The notes under the pieces are model-generated. The model made no database searches, was not told the origin of the DNA, and worked only from the letters and a program-made list of their open reading frames with translations. Position numbers and translations under genes: made by a program. Positions 24,841 through 33,923 of a stretch of 53,970 bases of DNA are shown here, one piece after another; position 1 is the first letter of the stretch; every line of letters begins with the position of its first letter. The stretch covers positions 1 to 53,970 of the forward strand of contig JAAYHB010000009.1 of the NCBI GenBank assembly GCA_012727435.1, written 5' to 3'. This DNA comes from Clostridiales bacterium (GTDB taxonomy: Bacteria; Bacillota; Clostridia; Oscillospirales; CAG-272).

Positions 24841-25653
24841 TTATCGGCTGTCGGTATGGTGTTGCCTTGACGCCTCGGCAAGGATAACCGCCGCAGCAGT
24901 CGCGACGTTCAGCGACCCTACCTTCCCGTACATCGGTATTGATACCGTGAAGTCGCACCGCTGACGCACAAGCCGGGAGATTCCCTCCCCCTCGTTTCCG
25001 AAAACTATGGCGGCCGGCCCCGAAAAGTCGGTTTCATAATAAGCACGCCCGCCCATGTCGGCCGCGTATATCCAGACGCCCTCAGATTTGAGCTGCTCAA
25101 TGGCCGCGGCAATATTCGGCACCTTTGCTATCGCAAGATGCTCAATAGCACCGGCCGACGCCTTGCTGACAAGAGGAGTGAGTCCCGAAGCCCTGCGCTT
25201 GGGGATTATCAGCCCGTGGGCGCCTACTCCCTCGGCACAGCGGATAAGCGTCCCTAAATTGTACGGGTCGGTTATCCCGTCGGCAATTACTATCAGCGGC
25301 GCCTCGCCCCGAGATCTTGCAATATCAAGAATATCCGGAATGGTCGAATATTCCTTCTCTGCCGCCATTGCCACCACTCCCTGGTGGTTGGCTCCCCCCG
25401 AGAGCGAGTCGAGCTTTGCGCGCTCGACCTCGACGACGGGTATCCCCGCTTGCCTTGCCTCGGCGAAAATTACGGTTATCGAGCCCTCGCGTTCGCCCCG
25501 GCGGACAAAGATTTTGTCAATCTCCCGGCCAGACCTGAGCAGCTCCAGCACCGCCCGCCGGCCTATGACCGCCCCCTCTGCCGGCGCACCGGCAGAAACC
25601 GAGGCTCCCGGCGCCGGTTTATTGGTATCAAAGCCTTTTTTCTTATCATCCAT
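24841..25653 (-). CDS. rlmB: 23S rRNA 2'-O-methyltransferase, RlmB/TrmH family
   Basis: A SPOUT methyltransferase, 270 residues. An N-terminal substrate-binding domain (VIGRRAVLELLRSGREIDKIFV) precedes the knotted SAM-binding domain with the three family motifs: DGITDPYNLGTLIRCAEG, VFGNEGEGIS and IPMYGKVGSLNVATAAAVIL. The expected target is the ribose of a guanosine in 23S rRNA (G2251 in E. coli numbering), although family members with other targets exist. It is the first gene of the operon that continues with the P-type-ATPase-like protein. Confidence 0.92.
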   Translation of the reverse strand: MDDKKKGFDTNKPAPGASVSAGAPAEGAVIGRRAVLELLRSGREIDKIFVRRGEREGSITVIFAEARQAGIPVVEVERAKLDSLSGGANHQGVVAMAAEKEYSTIPDILDIARSRGEAPLIVIADGITDPYNLGTLIRCAEGVGAHGLIIPKRRASGLTPLVSKASAGAIEHLAIAKVPNIAAAIEQLKSEGVWIYAADMGGRAYYETDFSGPAAIVFGNEGEGISRLVRQRCDFTVSIPMYGKVGSLNVATAAAVILAEASRQHHTDSR

Positions 25654-25694
25654 TTCTCTTACTTCTCCGCGGCCAAATGGCCTGATTATATTAA

Positions 25695-25723
25695 ATTATA
25701 GCATAACCGCTCTTTTTTGTATA
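25695..25723 (-). promoter_or_regulatory. Promoter of the rlmB operon
   Basis: The minus strand reads TATACA (25718-25723), 17 bp, TATAAT (25695-25700), about 40 nt before the rlmB ATG. It lies in a 386-bp divergent gap; apart from this promoter and the one at 25927-25955 I see nothing in the gap. Confidence 0.65.
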
Positions 25724-25926
25724 GATATAATCAGGATTTTCCTGCAATCCTTCACATTTGCCGTCCTTTCTGAATGTCGGAAAATGCGGCCGTGTGACGA
25801 ATTGTGAAAGCCTGTGCTGCCCCGGGTGCCGGCAATATGATATTTCCCGGCAACATCTCCCTGCTTTAACCTGCCATAAACCTGTATTATGAAAACCGGC
25901 AGATTGCAGCTTTTTGTTTGCGGGTA

Positions 25927-25955
25927 TAGACAACATAAAAAACATGTGGTAAAAT
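25927..25955 (+). promoter_or_regulatory. Promoter of the metallo-hydrolase/gltX operon
   Basis: TAGACA (25927-25932), 17 bp, TAAAAT (25950-25955), about 80 nt before the ATG at 26040. No other plus-strand promoter stands out in the gap, so it probably drives the operon through at least ispF. Confidence 0.55.
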
Positions 25956-26039
25956 AACATAATGAATAACATTATTGGCGGTCTGGCGATATTAGTTGTG
26001 TATCGACGCTTTTCAGGCCGCAAACCTTCGGGGTGAGTC

Positions 26040-26654
26040 ATGAAAATAATCACTCTCAGCTCCGGCTCATGGGGCGCAAACTGCTACATTTTAATATCCG
26101 GGGGCGAGGCGCTGGTCGTCGACCCCTCCGTGCCGGTCGAAACCATAAAGAAACATCTTGCAGGTGAGGGCGCGAGGCTTGTCGGGATTGTCCTGACCCA
26201 CGGCCACTTCGACCACGCCCTCTCGCTTGACGAGCTGCGCGAGGCTTATGGCGTACCTTTGATGATCCACGCCGAGGACGACGAGCTCTTATCCGACCCC
26301 GAGAAAAACTGCTCAAAGATGTTTTACAGGAGCATGACGCATAAGGGCGCCGACAAGCTGCTCGCCGACGGCGGCGTCATTAAGCTCGGCGGCGAGGAAA
26401 TCAGGGTAATCCACACGCCCGGGCACACAAAGGGGAGTATCTGCCTTCTTGCCGGAGGTATGCTGCTCACCGGCGACACGCTGTTTGCCGACGGCTTCGG
26501 GCGGATTGACTTTTACGGCGGCTCACTCCACAACATGAAGCAATCAATGCTCCGCTTAAATGAGCTTGACCCGAACCTGACAATCTACCCCGGACATGCA
26601 GAAAGCACAACACTGGGCAGAGCCCTTGAAAACATCCGTTTCCTCAACCGCTGA
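26040..26654 (+). CDS. Metallo-beta-lactamase-fold hydrolase
   Basis: 204 residues, a compact MBL fold of the glyoxalase II-like type. The zinc-binding motif THGHFDH has H54, H56, D58 and H59, with later ligands in 'HTPGHTKGS' and 'GDTLF' and a final 'YPGHAEST'. The substrate is probably a small thioester or phosphoester, which the sequence does not define. GGGGTGA precedes the ATG. It is 37 nt upstream of gltX and the probable first gene of the long plus-strand operon. Confidence 0.9.
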   Translation: MKIITLSSGSWGANCYILISGGEALVVDPSVPVETIKKHLAGEGARLVGIVLTHGHFDHALSLDELREAYGVPLMIHAEDDELLSDPEKNCSKMFYRSMTHKGADKLLADGGVIKLGGEEIRVIHTPGHTKGSICLLAGGMLLTGDTLFADGFGRIDFYGGSLHNMKQSMLRLNELDPNLTIYPGHAESTTLGRALENIRFLNR

Positions 26655-26691
26655 AACCGCGAAAAACTAAATATCAGGATGGCAAGTACAA

Positions 26692-28341
26692 ATGGACTAT
26701 AAATATCTTGCGGAACTGCTCTTCCCTTGTGTCACGCTGACACCCGAGGACATGGAAAAAAGATACCCGCCGCGAAACCTGCCGGAGGGGGCGGTGGTCT
26801 CGCGCCACGCGCCGAGCCCTACCGGCTATGTCCACCTCGGCAATATCGTGCAGAGTCTCACCTCCGAGCGTGTCTGCCATCAGTCGGGCGGGGTCATGTA
26901 CCTGCGAATTGAGGACACCGACGCCAAGCGTGAGGTCAAGGGCGCGGTCGGAATTCTGATAGACTCGCTGGCACACTATAAAATCAGATTTGACGAGGGG
27001 GCCACCGCCGACGGGGATGTCGGGGCATACGGTCCCTACCGACAGCGACAACGGCGGGATATTTATCATGTCTATGCCAAGTATCTGGTACAAAACGGCA
27101 TGGCATACCCCTGCTTCTGCACCGCCGAGGAGCTTGCGGCAATCCGAAAGAGGCAGAAGGCCGAGAAGGCAAACCTCGGCTACTGGGGGCCTTGGGCTGT
27201 CTGGCGTGACCGTCCGATCGAGGACATTGAAAAGGCGCTGAAAGAAGGCAAGCCCTGGGTGCTACGCTTCCGCTCGACCGGCAGCATCAAAAACAAGTAT
27301 AAGTTTTATGACCTGATAAAGGGTGAAATTGATATCACAGAAAACGAAATTGACATAGTTCTCCTGAAATCCGACGGCATTCCGACCTATCATTTCGCTC
27401 ATGTGGTCGACGACCATCTAATGCGGACGACCCACGTAATCCGCGGCGACGAATGGCTTGCCTCACTGCCGGTCCACATTCAGCTTTTCAAAGCGCTGGG
27501 CTTCAAGCTGCCGAAATACGCCCACATAGGGCCGATCATGATAATGGACGGCAACTCGAAGCGCAAGATATCAAAGCGCAAGGACCCCCAGTTCGGGCTG
27601 ATTTATTATAGGAAATGCGGCTACCCGGTCGAATCGGTCTATGAGTATGTACTCACAATACTCAACTCCAATTTTGAAGACTGGCGGCGCGCAAACCCCG
27701 ATACCCCGGCTGAGGAATTTCGCTTCTCGCTTAAGAAGATGAACCCCGCCGGCGCGCTCTTCGACGCCGCAAAACTGAACGACATCTCAAAGAACGTGGT
27801 CTCAACAATGTCGGCAGACAAAATATATGCCGACCTCCTCGAGTGGGCAAAGGAATTTGAGCCTGGGTTTGCAAGAGCGCTTGAAGCCGACCCGGATTAT
27901 GCCAAGGCCATCATCTCAATAGGGCGGGGCGGCAAAAAGCCCCGCAAGGACTACGGCACCTGGTCGGAGCTGCGCGAGTACATGAAGTTTTTCTACGACG
28001 ATACCTTCGATGTCGTCGACGAATACCCCGAAGAAGCCGACAAATCTGACATAAAGGCCACGCTTGCGAAATTCCTTGAGACCTACAACCCCGCCGACGA
28101 GCAGGGCGTCTGGTTCGATAAAATAAAGGCCATCGCCGCCTCTCTGGGATACGCCCCCGAGATGAAGGAATACAAGCAAAACCCCGGCACCTTCCGCGGA
28201 AGCATCGCCGATATAAGTATGTTCCTGAGAGTGGCGGTCACCGGAAAGCTCAACTCTCCCGACATGTATACCGTCATGCAGATACTCGGTGAAGCACGTG
28301 TCAGGCAACGCATCGAGTCAATGCTTTCCAGATTAGGCTGA
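26692..28341 (+). CDS. gltX: Glutamate--tRNA ligase
   Basis: A class I synthetase, 549 residues, longer than the ~485 of typical bacterial GluRS. A ~37-residue N-terminal extension precedes the ATP-binding signature HAPSPTGYVHLGN (the HIGH motif reads VHLG), followed by 'LRIEDTDAKRE'. The second signature reads KISKRKD (about 292-298) instead of KMSKR. It charges tRNA-Glu in the cytoplasm. The neighbouring glnS means glutaminyl-tRNA can be made directly, so this enzyme need not mischarge tRNA-Gln. AGGATGG lies upstream of the ATG. Confidence 0.93.
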   Translation: MDYKYLAELLFPCVTLTPEDMEKRYPPRNLPEGAVVSRHAPSPTGYVHLGNIVQSLTSERVCHQSGGVMYLRIEDTDAKREVKGAVGILIDSLAHYKIRFDEGATADGDVGAYGPYRQRQRRDIYHVYAKYLVQNGMAYPCFCTAEELAAIRKRQKAEKANLGYWGPWAVWRDRPIEDIEKALKEGKPWVLRFRSTGSIKNKYKFYDLIKGEIDITENEIDIVLLKSDGIPTYHFAHVVDDHLMRTTHVIRGDEWLASLPVHIQLFKALGFKLPKYAHIGPIMIMDGNSKRKISKRKDPQFGLIYYRKCGYPVESVYEYVLTILNSNFEDWRRANPDTPAEEFRFSLKKMNPAGALFDAAKLNDISKNVVSTMSADKIYADLLEWAKEFEPGFARALEADPDYAKAIISIGRGGKKPRKDYGTWSELREYMKFFYDDTFDVVDEYPEEADKSDIKATLAKFLETYNPADEQGVWFDKIKAIAASLGYAPEMKEYKQNPGTFRGSIADISMFLRVAVTGKLNSPDMYTVMQILGEARVRQRIESMLSRLG

Positions 28342-28407
28342 CAACGAGGAACAGGAAAAACCAGGAGCAAAGAAACTACCGTATTGAAGGAAACGAGGTT
28401 ATTTGAT

Positions 28408-30057
28408 ATGGACGACATGACAAGCAACTTTATCCACGATATAATCGACGCCGACCTTGCCGAGAACCCCGGAATGAAGATACACACCCGCTTCCCGCCC
28501 GAGCCCAACGGGTATCTGCATATCGGCTCTGCTAAGGCTATCTGGATAAACTGGTCGATAGCCAAAAAATACGGCGGCCTATTTAACCTGCGCTATGACG
28601 ACACCAACCCCGAAAAAGAGGACAACGAATACGTCGAGGCGATATACAACGACCTGATGTGGCTGGGCACCTACCCCAACGGCGGCGTTTATTACGGTTC
28701 GGATTATTTTGACAAGTGCTTTGAGTATGCCGTGAAGTTGATAAAGGAAGGCAAAGCCTATGTCTGCGACCTCTCGAAGGACGACTTAGCCGAATACAAG
28801 GGCAGCGACCGTTCGGAGGCCAGCAAGGCATCGCCCTACCGCAACCGCACACCCGAGGAAAACCTTGAACTCTTTGAGCGCATGAAAAACGGCGAATTTC
28901 CCGAGGGTTCAAGAACACTCAGGGCAAAAATCGACCCGGCGTCCGACAACTTCTACCTGCGCGACCCGGTCATATACCGCATCAAGCACGTGCCGCACCA
29001 GAGGCAGGGCAACGCCTGGTGCATCTACCCGATGTACGATTTTGCCCATCCGATTCAGGACGCGCTTGAGGGCATTACCCACTCGCTCTGCGATATCGGC
29101 TTTGAGAATCACCGCCCGCTCTATGAATGGGTGATCGAGAACTGCGGTTTTGAGCACAAGCCCAAGCAGCGGGAGTTCGCGCGTCTCAACATGACCTATA
29201 CAATCATGAGCAAGCGCTACCTGCGCCGGCTGGTCGAGGAAGGCGTGGTTGACGGGTGGGACGACCCGCGCATGCCCACGCTCTGCGGCCTGCGCCGCCG
29301 GGGCTATACCCCGACCTCGATTCTGACCTTTATCGAGCGCGCCGGTGTCGGAAAAGCCAACAACCTGATCCAGCTTGAAATGCTCGAGCACTGCCTGCGC
29401 GAGGAGCTGAACGCCACAGCCCCCCGGCGCGTGGTGGTAGCCAAGCCGCTCAAGGTAATAGTGGAAAACTACCCCGAGGGCAAAACCGAATACTTCAGCC
29501 TGCCGAACAACCCGCAGGACCCGGCAGCCGGCACCCGGGAGCTCCCCTTCACCCGCGAGCTCTACATCGATGCCGATGATTTTGCCGAGTTCCCGCCACC
29601 GAAGTTTTACAGACTGAAGCCCGGCGGAGAGGTGCGGCTCATGGGTTCGTACATCATAAAATGCGTCGGTGTCGACAAGGCGCCCGACGGGAGCATCGAG
29701 GCAATCCGCTGCACCGCCGACCTTGAGTCGGGCTGCTCGAACCCGGTCGACGGGCGGAAAATTAAGGGCACCATACACTGGCTGTCGGCGGCTCATGTAC
29801 ACCCGTTCACGCTAATATACTACGACAAGCTCTTCACTATCGAGAACGTCAGCGAGGTGGGCGACGATTACATTAAATACATCAACCCCGACTCGCTGAT
29901 AAAAATCGAAGGCGCGCTGGGCGAGCTGTCGCTTGCCGACGCACGTCCGGGCGACCGATTCCAGTTTGTCAGAAACGGCTATTTCTGCCTTGACACCAAA
30001 AACCCGGGGGCCTTCAACCGCATTGTCGGCCTCAAGGACAGCTTTCCTAAGAACTGA
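28408..30057 (+). CDS. glnS: Glutamine--tRNA ligase
   Basis: A class I synthetase, 549 residues. It has the GlnRS-specific opening RFPPEPNGYLHIGSAKAI, the 'RYDDTNPEKE' motif, KMSKS-like IMSKRYL (about 266-272), 'GWDDPRMPTLCGLRRRGYTP', and the C-terminal anticodon-binding beta-barrels. GlnRS is not universal in Firmicutes, which often use the GatCAB transamidation route. ATG 28408 is preferred (GAGG about 10 nt upstream); an upstream TTG at 28384 is in frame. It lies 66 nt after gltX and 1 nt before the DUF1294 gene. Confidence 0.95.
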   Translation: MDDMTSNFIHDIIDADLAENPGMKIHTRFPPEPNGYLHIGSAKAIWINWSIAKKYGGLFNLRYDDTNPEKEDNEYVEAIYNDLMWLGTYPNGGVYYGSDYFDKCFEYAVKLIKEGKAYVCDLSKDDLAEYKGSDRSEASKASPYRNRTPEENLELFERMKNGEFPEGSRTLRAKIDPASDNFYLRDPVIYRIKHVPHQRQGNAWCIYPMYDFAHPIQDALEGITHSLCDIGFENHRPLYEWVIENCGFEHKPKQREFARLNMTYTIMSKRYLRRLVEEGVVDGWDDPRMPTLCGLRRRGYTPTSILTFIERAGVGKANNLIQLEMLEHCLREELNATAPRRVVVAKPLKVIVENYPEGKTEYFSLPNNPQDPAAGTRELPFTRELYIDADDFAEFPPPKFYRLKPGGEVRLMGSYIIKCVGVDKAPDGSIEAIRCTADLESGCSNPVDGRKIKGTIHWLSAAHVHPFTLIYYDKLFTIENVSEVGDDYIKYINPDSLIKIEGALGELSLADARPGDRFQFVRNGYFCLDTKNPGAFNRIVGLKDSFPKN

Positions 30058-30058
30058 T

Positions 30059-30355
30059 ATGCCCGTCACATTTGAAGAAACTCTCCGGTATCTCCCGTAT
30101 ATTTACCTTTTTGTGATATCACTTATTGCTGTCATCTTTACCTGCTATGACAAAATTGCCTCAAAAAAGCTGCCGGACAGGCGTGTGCCCGAGGCTATGC
30201 TGCTCTTCATTTCCCTTCTGGGCGGCTCGTTGGCAATGTATGCCACCATGCGGGCCATCCGGCACAAGACACAGCACGCAAAATTCATGATAGGGATACC
30301 GGTTATTATGCTTCTGCAGCTTGCCGGGGCTGTGGCCGTCTGGCTGTTAATGTGA
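30059..30355 (+). CDS. DUF1294 family membrane protein
   Basis: 98 residues with three hydrophobic segments. The core pattern 'YDKIASKKLPDRRVPEAMLLFISLLGGS...HKTQHAKF' is that of DUF1294, a short inner-membrane family of unknown function. The ATG starts one base after the glnS stop and has no Shine-Dalgarno of its own, so it probably depends on coupled translation. The original reading frame extends upstream into glnS and is not real there. Confidence 0.85.
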   Translation: MPVTFEETLRYLPYIYLFVISLIAVIFTCYDKIASKKLPDRRVPEAMLLFISLLGGSLAMYATMRAIRHKTQHAKFMIGIPVIMLLQLAGAVAVWLLM

Positions 30356-30379
30356 CGGCTCTATCCTGAAAGGTTTTAC

Positions 30380-31090
30380 ATGGATAAAAAGAAGCTTGAG
30401 AGAATCAACGAGCTCTCGCGCATATCGCGCCGGCGCGCGCTGACCGAGACCGAGGCTGCCGAGCAACGCGAACTGCGCGCCGAGTATATCCGCGAGTTTC
30501 GGGCGCGGATGACCGGGATTCTCGACAACTCGGTAATCCTCTACCCCGACGGGACGCGCGAATATGTCAGGGACCGGAAAAAAATGAAAAAAACCGATAA
30601 ATTGAATCTCACGCCCGACATGCCGCTCTCGGTCGTCACCCGCGGCGTGGGCGAGACCGAAGCGCTCGGGCGGCGGCTTTCGGAGCTCCTTCTTGAGGAC
30701 AACAGCCTGCCCCGTTATGTCGCGCTTTACGGGGGGCTCGGCGCCGGAAAGACCTCGTTTGTCCGGGGTTTTGTGTCGGGACTCTCAACTGCGCGGGTCA
30801 AATCCCCAACTTTCGTGCTGGTTCACGAATACCCGGCCTCCCCCGCCCCGGTCTATCATTTTGACATGTACCGGATTGAGGGCGAGGACGACCTTTATTC
30901 GGTCGGGTATTACGATTATCTCTCAAAAGACGGCTTTATTCTTGTCGAATGGAGCGAGCGCGTACCCTGGGCGCTCCCCGACAGGCGCATTGAAGTAATA
31001 ATAGAAAACAAAGATATCGCATCCCCCGACAGCCGGCAGATAAAAATGCGCCTTATTTGTGAGGACAGACATGAAAATACTCGCACTTGA
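30380..31090 (+). CDS. tsaE: DUF896 (YnzC-like) - TsaE fusion, tRNA t6A synthesis ATPase
   Basis: 236 residues made of two normally separate proteins. Residues 1-70 are a complete DUF896/UPF0291 protein like B. subtilis YnzC (KKLERINELS...LTETEAAEQRELRAEYIREFR...LYPDGT). Residues about 82-236 are TsaE, the ATPase that with TsaB and TsaD makes N6-threonylcarbamoyladenosine in ANN-decoding tRNAs; its P-loop GGLGAGKT is at 118-125, with 'SPTFVLVHEY' and 'VEWSERVPW'. The joint crosses A-rich runs (30585-30606). tsaB starts 20 nt before this stop. The fusion could be real, or a stop or frame lost at the A runs. Confidence 0.85.
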   Translation: MDKKKLERINELSRISRRRALTETEAAEQRELRAEYIREFRARMTGILDNSVILYPDGTREYVRDRKKMKKTDKLNLTPDMPLSVVTRGVGETEALGRRLSELLLEDNSLPRYVALYGGLGAGKTSFVRGFVSGLSTARVKSPTFVLVHEYPASPAPVYHFDMYRIEGEDDLYSVGYYDYLSKDGFILVEWSERVPWALPDRRIEVIIENKDIASPDSRQIKMRLICEDRHENTRT

Positions 31091-31781
31091 CAGCACCGCC
31101 GCCACCGCGTCGATAGCACTCTGCGATGACCGCAATCTTATAGCCCTTGTAACCCTTAACAACGGGCTGACACACACCGAAACCCTCCTGCCGACAATAG
31201 ACATGGTGCTCAAGTCTACCGGTACATCCATTGATGACATCGACATCTTCGCCTGCGCGGCGGGGCCGGGCTCCTTTACCGGGGTGAGGATCGGAGCGGC
31301 GACAATCAAGGGGTTGGCCTTCGGCCGTGGAAAGGTCTGCATCGGAGTCTCAACCCTCATGGCGCTGGCATATAATCTTGTATGCTGTGACGGAATAATT
31401 TGCCCGGTGATGAACGCGCGGCGGGGGCAGGTCTACAATGCCGTATTTGATTGCCGGGCCGGGCGGCTCACGCGCCTTACTCCCGACCGAGCCATATCGC
31501 TCACCGAGCTTTATGACGAGCTGGAAAAATACGACGACAATATATATATCTGCAGTGACGGATATGATCTTATTGAGCAGTCGCAAAAGATAGCCGGGCT
31601 TCGCATTGCCCCCGGGCATCTTCTCTGGCAGAATGCCTACTCGGTCGCGGCCTGTGCGCTTGAGCTATATGAGGGCGGCCAGCGGATCACAGACGCCGAA
31701 CTTGTCCCGACCTACCTCCGAATGCCCCAGGCCGAGCGCGAACGGCTTGAGAGGTTCAACCGCAAAGAACATAATACCTAA
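31071..31781 (+). CDS. tsaB: tRNA threonylcarbamoyladenosine biosynthesis protein TsaB
   Basis: 236 residues, an ASKHA-fold partner that scaffolds TsaD and TsaE in t6A37 synthesis. It opens with the family's MKILALDSTAATASIAL and has 'GPGSFTGVRIG' (residues about 67-77) and 'VMNARRGQVYNA'. ATG 31071 has GAGGA 6-7 nt upstream and overlaps the tsaE frame by 20 nt, so translation is coupled. TsaD is not encoded in this window. Confidence 0.92.
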   Translation: MKILALDSTAATASIALCDDRNLIALVTLNNGLTHTETLLPTIDMVLKSTGTSIDDIDIFACAAGPGSFTGVRIGAATIKGLAFGRGKVCIGVSTLMALAYNLVCCDGIICPVMNARRGQVYNAVFDCRAGRLTRLTPDRAISLTELYDELEKYDDNIYICSDGYDLIEQSQKIAGLRIAPGHLLWQNAYSVAACALELYEGGQRITDAELVPTYLRMPQAERERLERFNRKEHNT

Positions 31782-31797
31782 AAAAGGAATGATAATA

Positions 31798-32274
31798 ATG
31801 AACGAAAACAAAAAAATCACAATTGCCCTCGGCTCGGACCACGCCGGTTTTGCCTATAAGGTCAGGCTGGCAGAGTACCTGCGGCAGGCAGGATATGAAG
31901 TAAAAGACGTCGGCTGCCCCAGTGAGGAGCGCTGTCATTACCCGCTGTTCGCTCATCGGCTCTGCCGGCTGGTGCAGAGCGGCGACTGCCGCTTCGGAAT
32001 TCTCATCTGCGGCACCGGCATCGGGATGTCGATGGCAGCCAACAAGCACCGCGGCATACGCGCGGCGGTCTGCTCGGACGAATACAGCACCAGAATGACA
32101 CGCGAGCACAACGACGCCAATGTCCTCTGCCTCGGCGCGCGGGTGATTGATTATGAGACGGCCGAGCGGCTTGTTGATATTTTCATTAATACCGGATATA
32201 TCGGCGGGGACCACGACACAAGGGTCAGAATGCTCGGGGAAATCGAGAATTGCAGCTTCAAGGACGGCGAATGA
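31798..32274 (+). CDS. rpiB: Ribose 5-phosphate isomerase B
   Basis: 158 residues, RpiB/LacAB family, which interconverts ribulose 5-phosphate and ribose 5-phosphate. It has 'ALGSDHAGF' at the N-terminus, the active-site Cys71 in ILICGTGIGMS, and 'TREHNDANVLCLGARV' with His103. ATG 31798 is used because AAAAAGGA is about 9 nt upstream; an ATG at 31789 lies on top of the ribosome binding site. It lies 16 nt after tsaB. rpe (33924) provides the companion epimerase. Confidence 0.93.
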   Translation: MNENKKITIALGSDHAGFAYKVRLAEYLRQAGYEVKDVGCPSEERCHYPLFAHRLCRLVQSGDCRFGILICGTGIGMSMAANKHRGIRAAVCSDEYSTRMTREHNDANVLCLGARVIDYETAERLVDIFINTGYIGGDHDTRVRMLGEIENCSFKDGE

Positions 32275-32286
32275 GGGCGCACAAGG

Positions 32287-33078
32287 ATGGCAAACACTGC
32301 ATACCATATTGCAAATGCGTTGAGGACGATTGTCGGCTCGGACAAGAGAAAGCTGCCCACCTCGGCCATAATCGCGGCTGCCGGCAGCTCCGACCGGATG
32401 GGAAACGGAGGCGGCCTCTCAAAGCAGCATCAGCTCATAGCCGGCATACCGGTGCTTGTCCGATCTCTGCTCGCTTTTGAGAAATGCCGATTCATCAGCG
32501 AAATAGTGGTCGCCGCGCGCGAGAGCGAAATACCGCTGATTGAAAACTATCGCAAAGAATACAATATCACAAAACTCAAAAAAATTGTCAAAGGCGGCCA
32601 GACTCGCCAAGAATCGGTCCTGCGGGGGGTTGAGGCGGCAGACCCCGGGGCAAAGTATATCGCCATACACGACGGCGCGCGCTGCCTTGTGACGGTCGAG
32701 ATGATAGAGCGGGTCTGCATGGCCGCCTACCGCTACCGCGCGGCAATCGCGGCCTGTGCTGTGCCCGACACAGTGAAAATTGCAGGACGGCATAATTTCA
32801 TCGACTCCACTACCGACCGTAGTCTGGTCTGGCTGGCACAGACCCCGCAGGTCTTTTACTCCTCCCTCTACCGGGCGGCGGCATATTCGGCCCGCGAGGA
32901 CGGGTTTTCTGCAACCGACGACAGCCAGCTTGTCGAGCGCATACAAAACCCGGTAAGGCTTGTCGACTGCGGCCGGGAGAATATAAAAATCACCACCCCC
33001 GAGGACATAATACTTGCCGAGGCAATTCTGATTGCAAGAGAAAAGGCAAAAAACCCTGCGGGAGAGGCGACGGTATGA
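32287..33078 (+). CDS. ispD: 2-C-methyl-D-erythritol 4-phosphate cytidylyltransferase
   Basis: 263 residues, the third step of the MEP isoprenoid pathway. It has the nucleotidyl-transfer motif [13 protein letters not shown] followed by '[13 protein letters not shown]', then 'GGQTRQESV', 'HDGARC', 'PDTVK' and 'TPQVF'. A ~24-residue N-terminal extension precedes the usual start of the fold. It overlaps ispF by 4 nt and lies 12 nt after rpiB. Confidence 0.93.
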   Translation: MANTAYHIANALRTIVGSDKRKLPTSAIIAAAGSSDRMGNGGGLSKQHQLIAGIPVLVRSLLAFEKCRFISEIVVAARESEIPLIENYRKEYNITKLKKIVKGGQTRQESVLRGVEAADPGAKYIAIHDGARCLVTVEMIERVCMAAYRYRAAIAACAVPDTVKIAGRHNFIDSTTDRSLVWLAQTPQVFYSSLYRAAAYSAREDGFSATDDSQLVERIQNPVRLVDCGRENIKITTPEDIILAEAILIAREKAKNPAGEATV

Positions 33079-33551
33079 GAATCGGACATGGTTATGACGT
33101 GCACCGGCTCGTCCCGGGCAGAAAGCTTATTCTCGGCGGAGTCACAATACCATTTGAAAAGGGGCTGCTCGGGCACTCGGATGCCGACGTGCTGCTGCAC
33201 GCCATAATGGATTCGCTGCTCGGCGCGGCGGCGCTCGGCGACATAGGAATGCACTTCCCGCCCTCAGACCCGCAGTATGAAGGCGCCGACAGTCTTGAGC
33301 TTCTCAGAAAAACCGCCCTATTACTCGAACAAAAGGGCTACAGGCTAATAAACCTTGACGCCACGATAATTGCCGAGGCGCCGAAGCTCGCGCCGTATAT
33401 CGGCATGATGCGCAGGAACATCGCCCGCGCGCTGAACACCGACATCGAGAACATCAGCGTCAAGGCCACCACGGAGGAAAAGCTCGGCTTCACGGGCGAC
33501 GGCTCGGGAATAGCGGCGCACGCGGTTAGCTTAATAGACATCAGACATTAG
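33075..33551 (+). CDS. ispF: 2-C-methyl-D-erythritol 2,4-cyclodiphosphate synthase
   Basis: 158 residues, full length. Metal ligands are visible in GYDVHR (Asp8, His10) and [12 protein letters not shown]. '[11 protein letters not shown]', '[12 protein letters not shown]' and 'GIAAHAV' complete the family pattern. It acts as a trimer two steps after IspD. The ATGA overlap with ispD shows coupled translation. It is the last gene of the operon before a 372-bp gap. Confidence 0.97.
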   Translation: MRIGHGYDVHRLVPGRKLILGGVTIPFEKGLLGHSDADVLLHAIMDSLLGAAALGDIGMHFPPSDPQYEGADSLELLRKTALLLEQKGYRLINLDATIIAEAPKLAPYIGMMRRNIARALNTDIENISVKATTEEKLGFTGDGSGIAAHAVSLIDIRH

Positions 33552-33675
33552 CAGAGCCGGCTCGGCACTTAATCTTATATCGCGGGTTAGCAGAACCGGT
33601 GCGCGCAAAATAGCATTTGTGAAATAGGAACTTGGGCCAGTCATAAAACAGCAGCAAAAAACGCAAAATTGCAAA

Positions 33676-33717
33676 AGCCGCCCTTATTGGAGCGGCCCCA
33701 GTGCCAGGGTGGCGGCT
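33676..33717 (+). other. Hairpin in the ispF-rpe gap
   Basis: AGCCGCC (33676-33682) pairs with GGCGGCT (33711-33717) around a 28-nt loop that can itself fold partly. No T-run follows, so it is not a standard terminator. The rest of the 372-bp gap holds a short palindrome after the ispF stop (GAGCCGGCTC, 33553-33562) and the rpe promoter. Confidence 0.4.
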
Positions 33718-33784
33718 AATTCCGCAAACATCCCGGCTTGTTCACTTCCCGTCCGACACCCGGGCACGAATTTTTTGCGTTGTC

Positions 33785-33793
33785 TGGTATAAT
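33785..33793 (+). promoter_or_regulatory. Extended -10 promoter, probably for rpe
   Basis: TGGTATAAT is a full extended -10 element (TGn plus TATAAT at 33788-33793). No -35 match stands out at the usual distance, as is common for extended -10 promoters. It lies about 130 nt before the rpe ATG. Confidence 0.6.
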
Positions 33794-33923
33794 AATATGG
33801 AATACCGGCCGATTTTGACACACGCCGGTGAAAAAAATCCGATTATAACGAATAATGCATTAATTTGTCTTCCGGCCCTTGTCCCGTGTCCGCAAGCTGA
33901 AGTTCCGAGGAAAGGAGAGAGTC

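Noticed and set aside
28909-29802. 297-codon frame opposite glnS.
   Set aside because: The plus-strand frame encodes an unmistakable GlnRS; the antisense product has no recognised motif.
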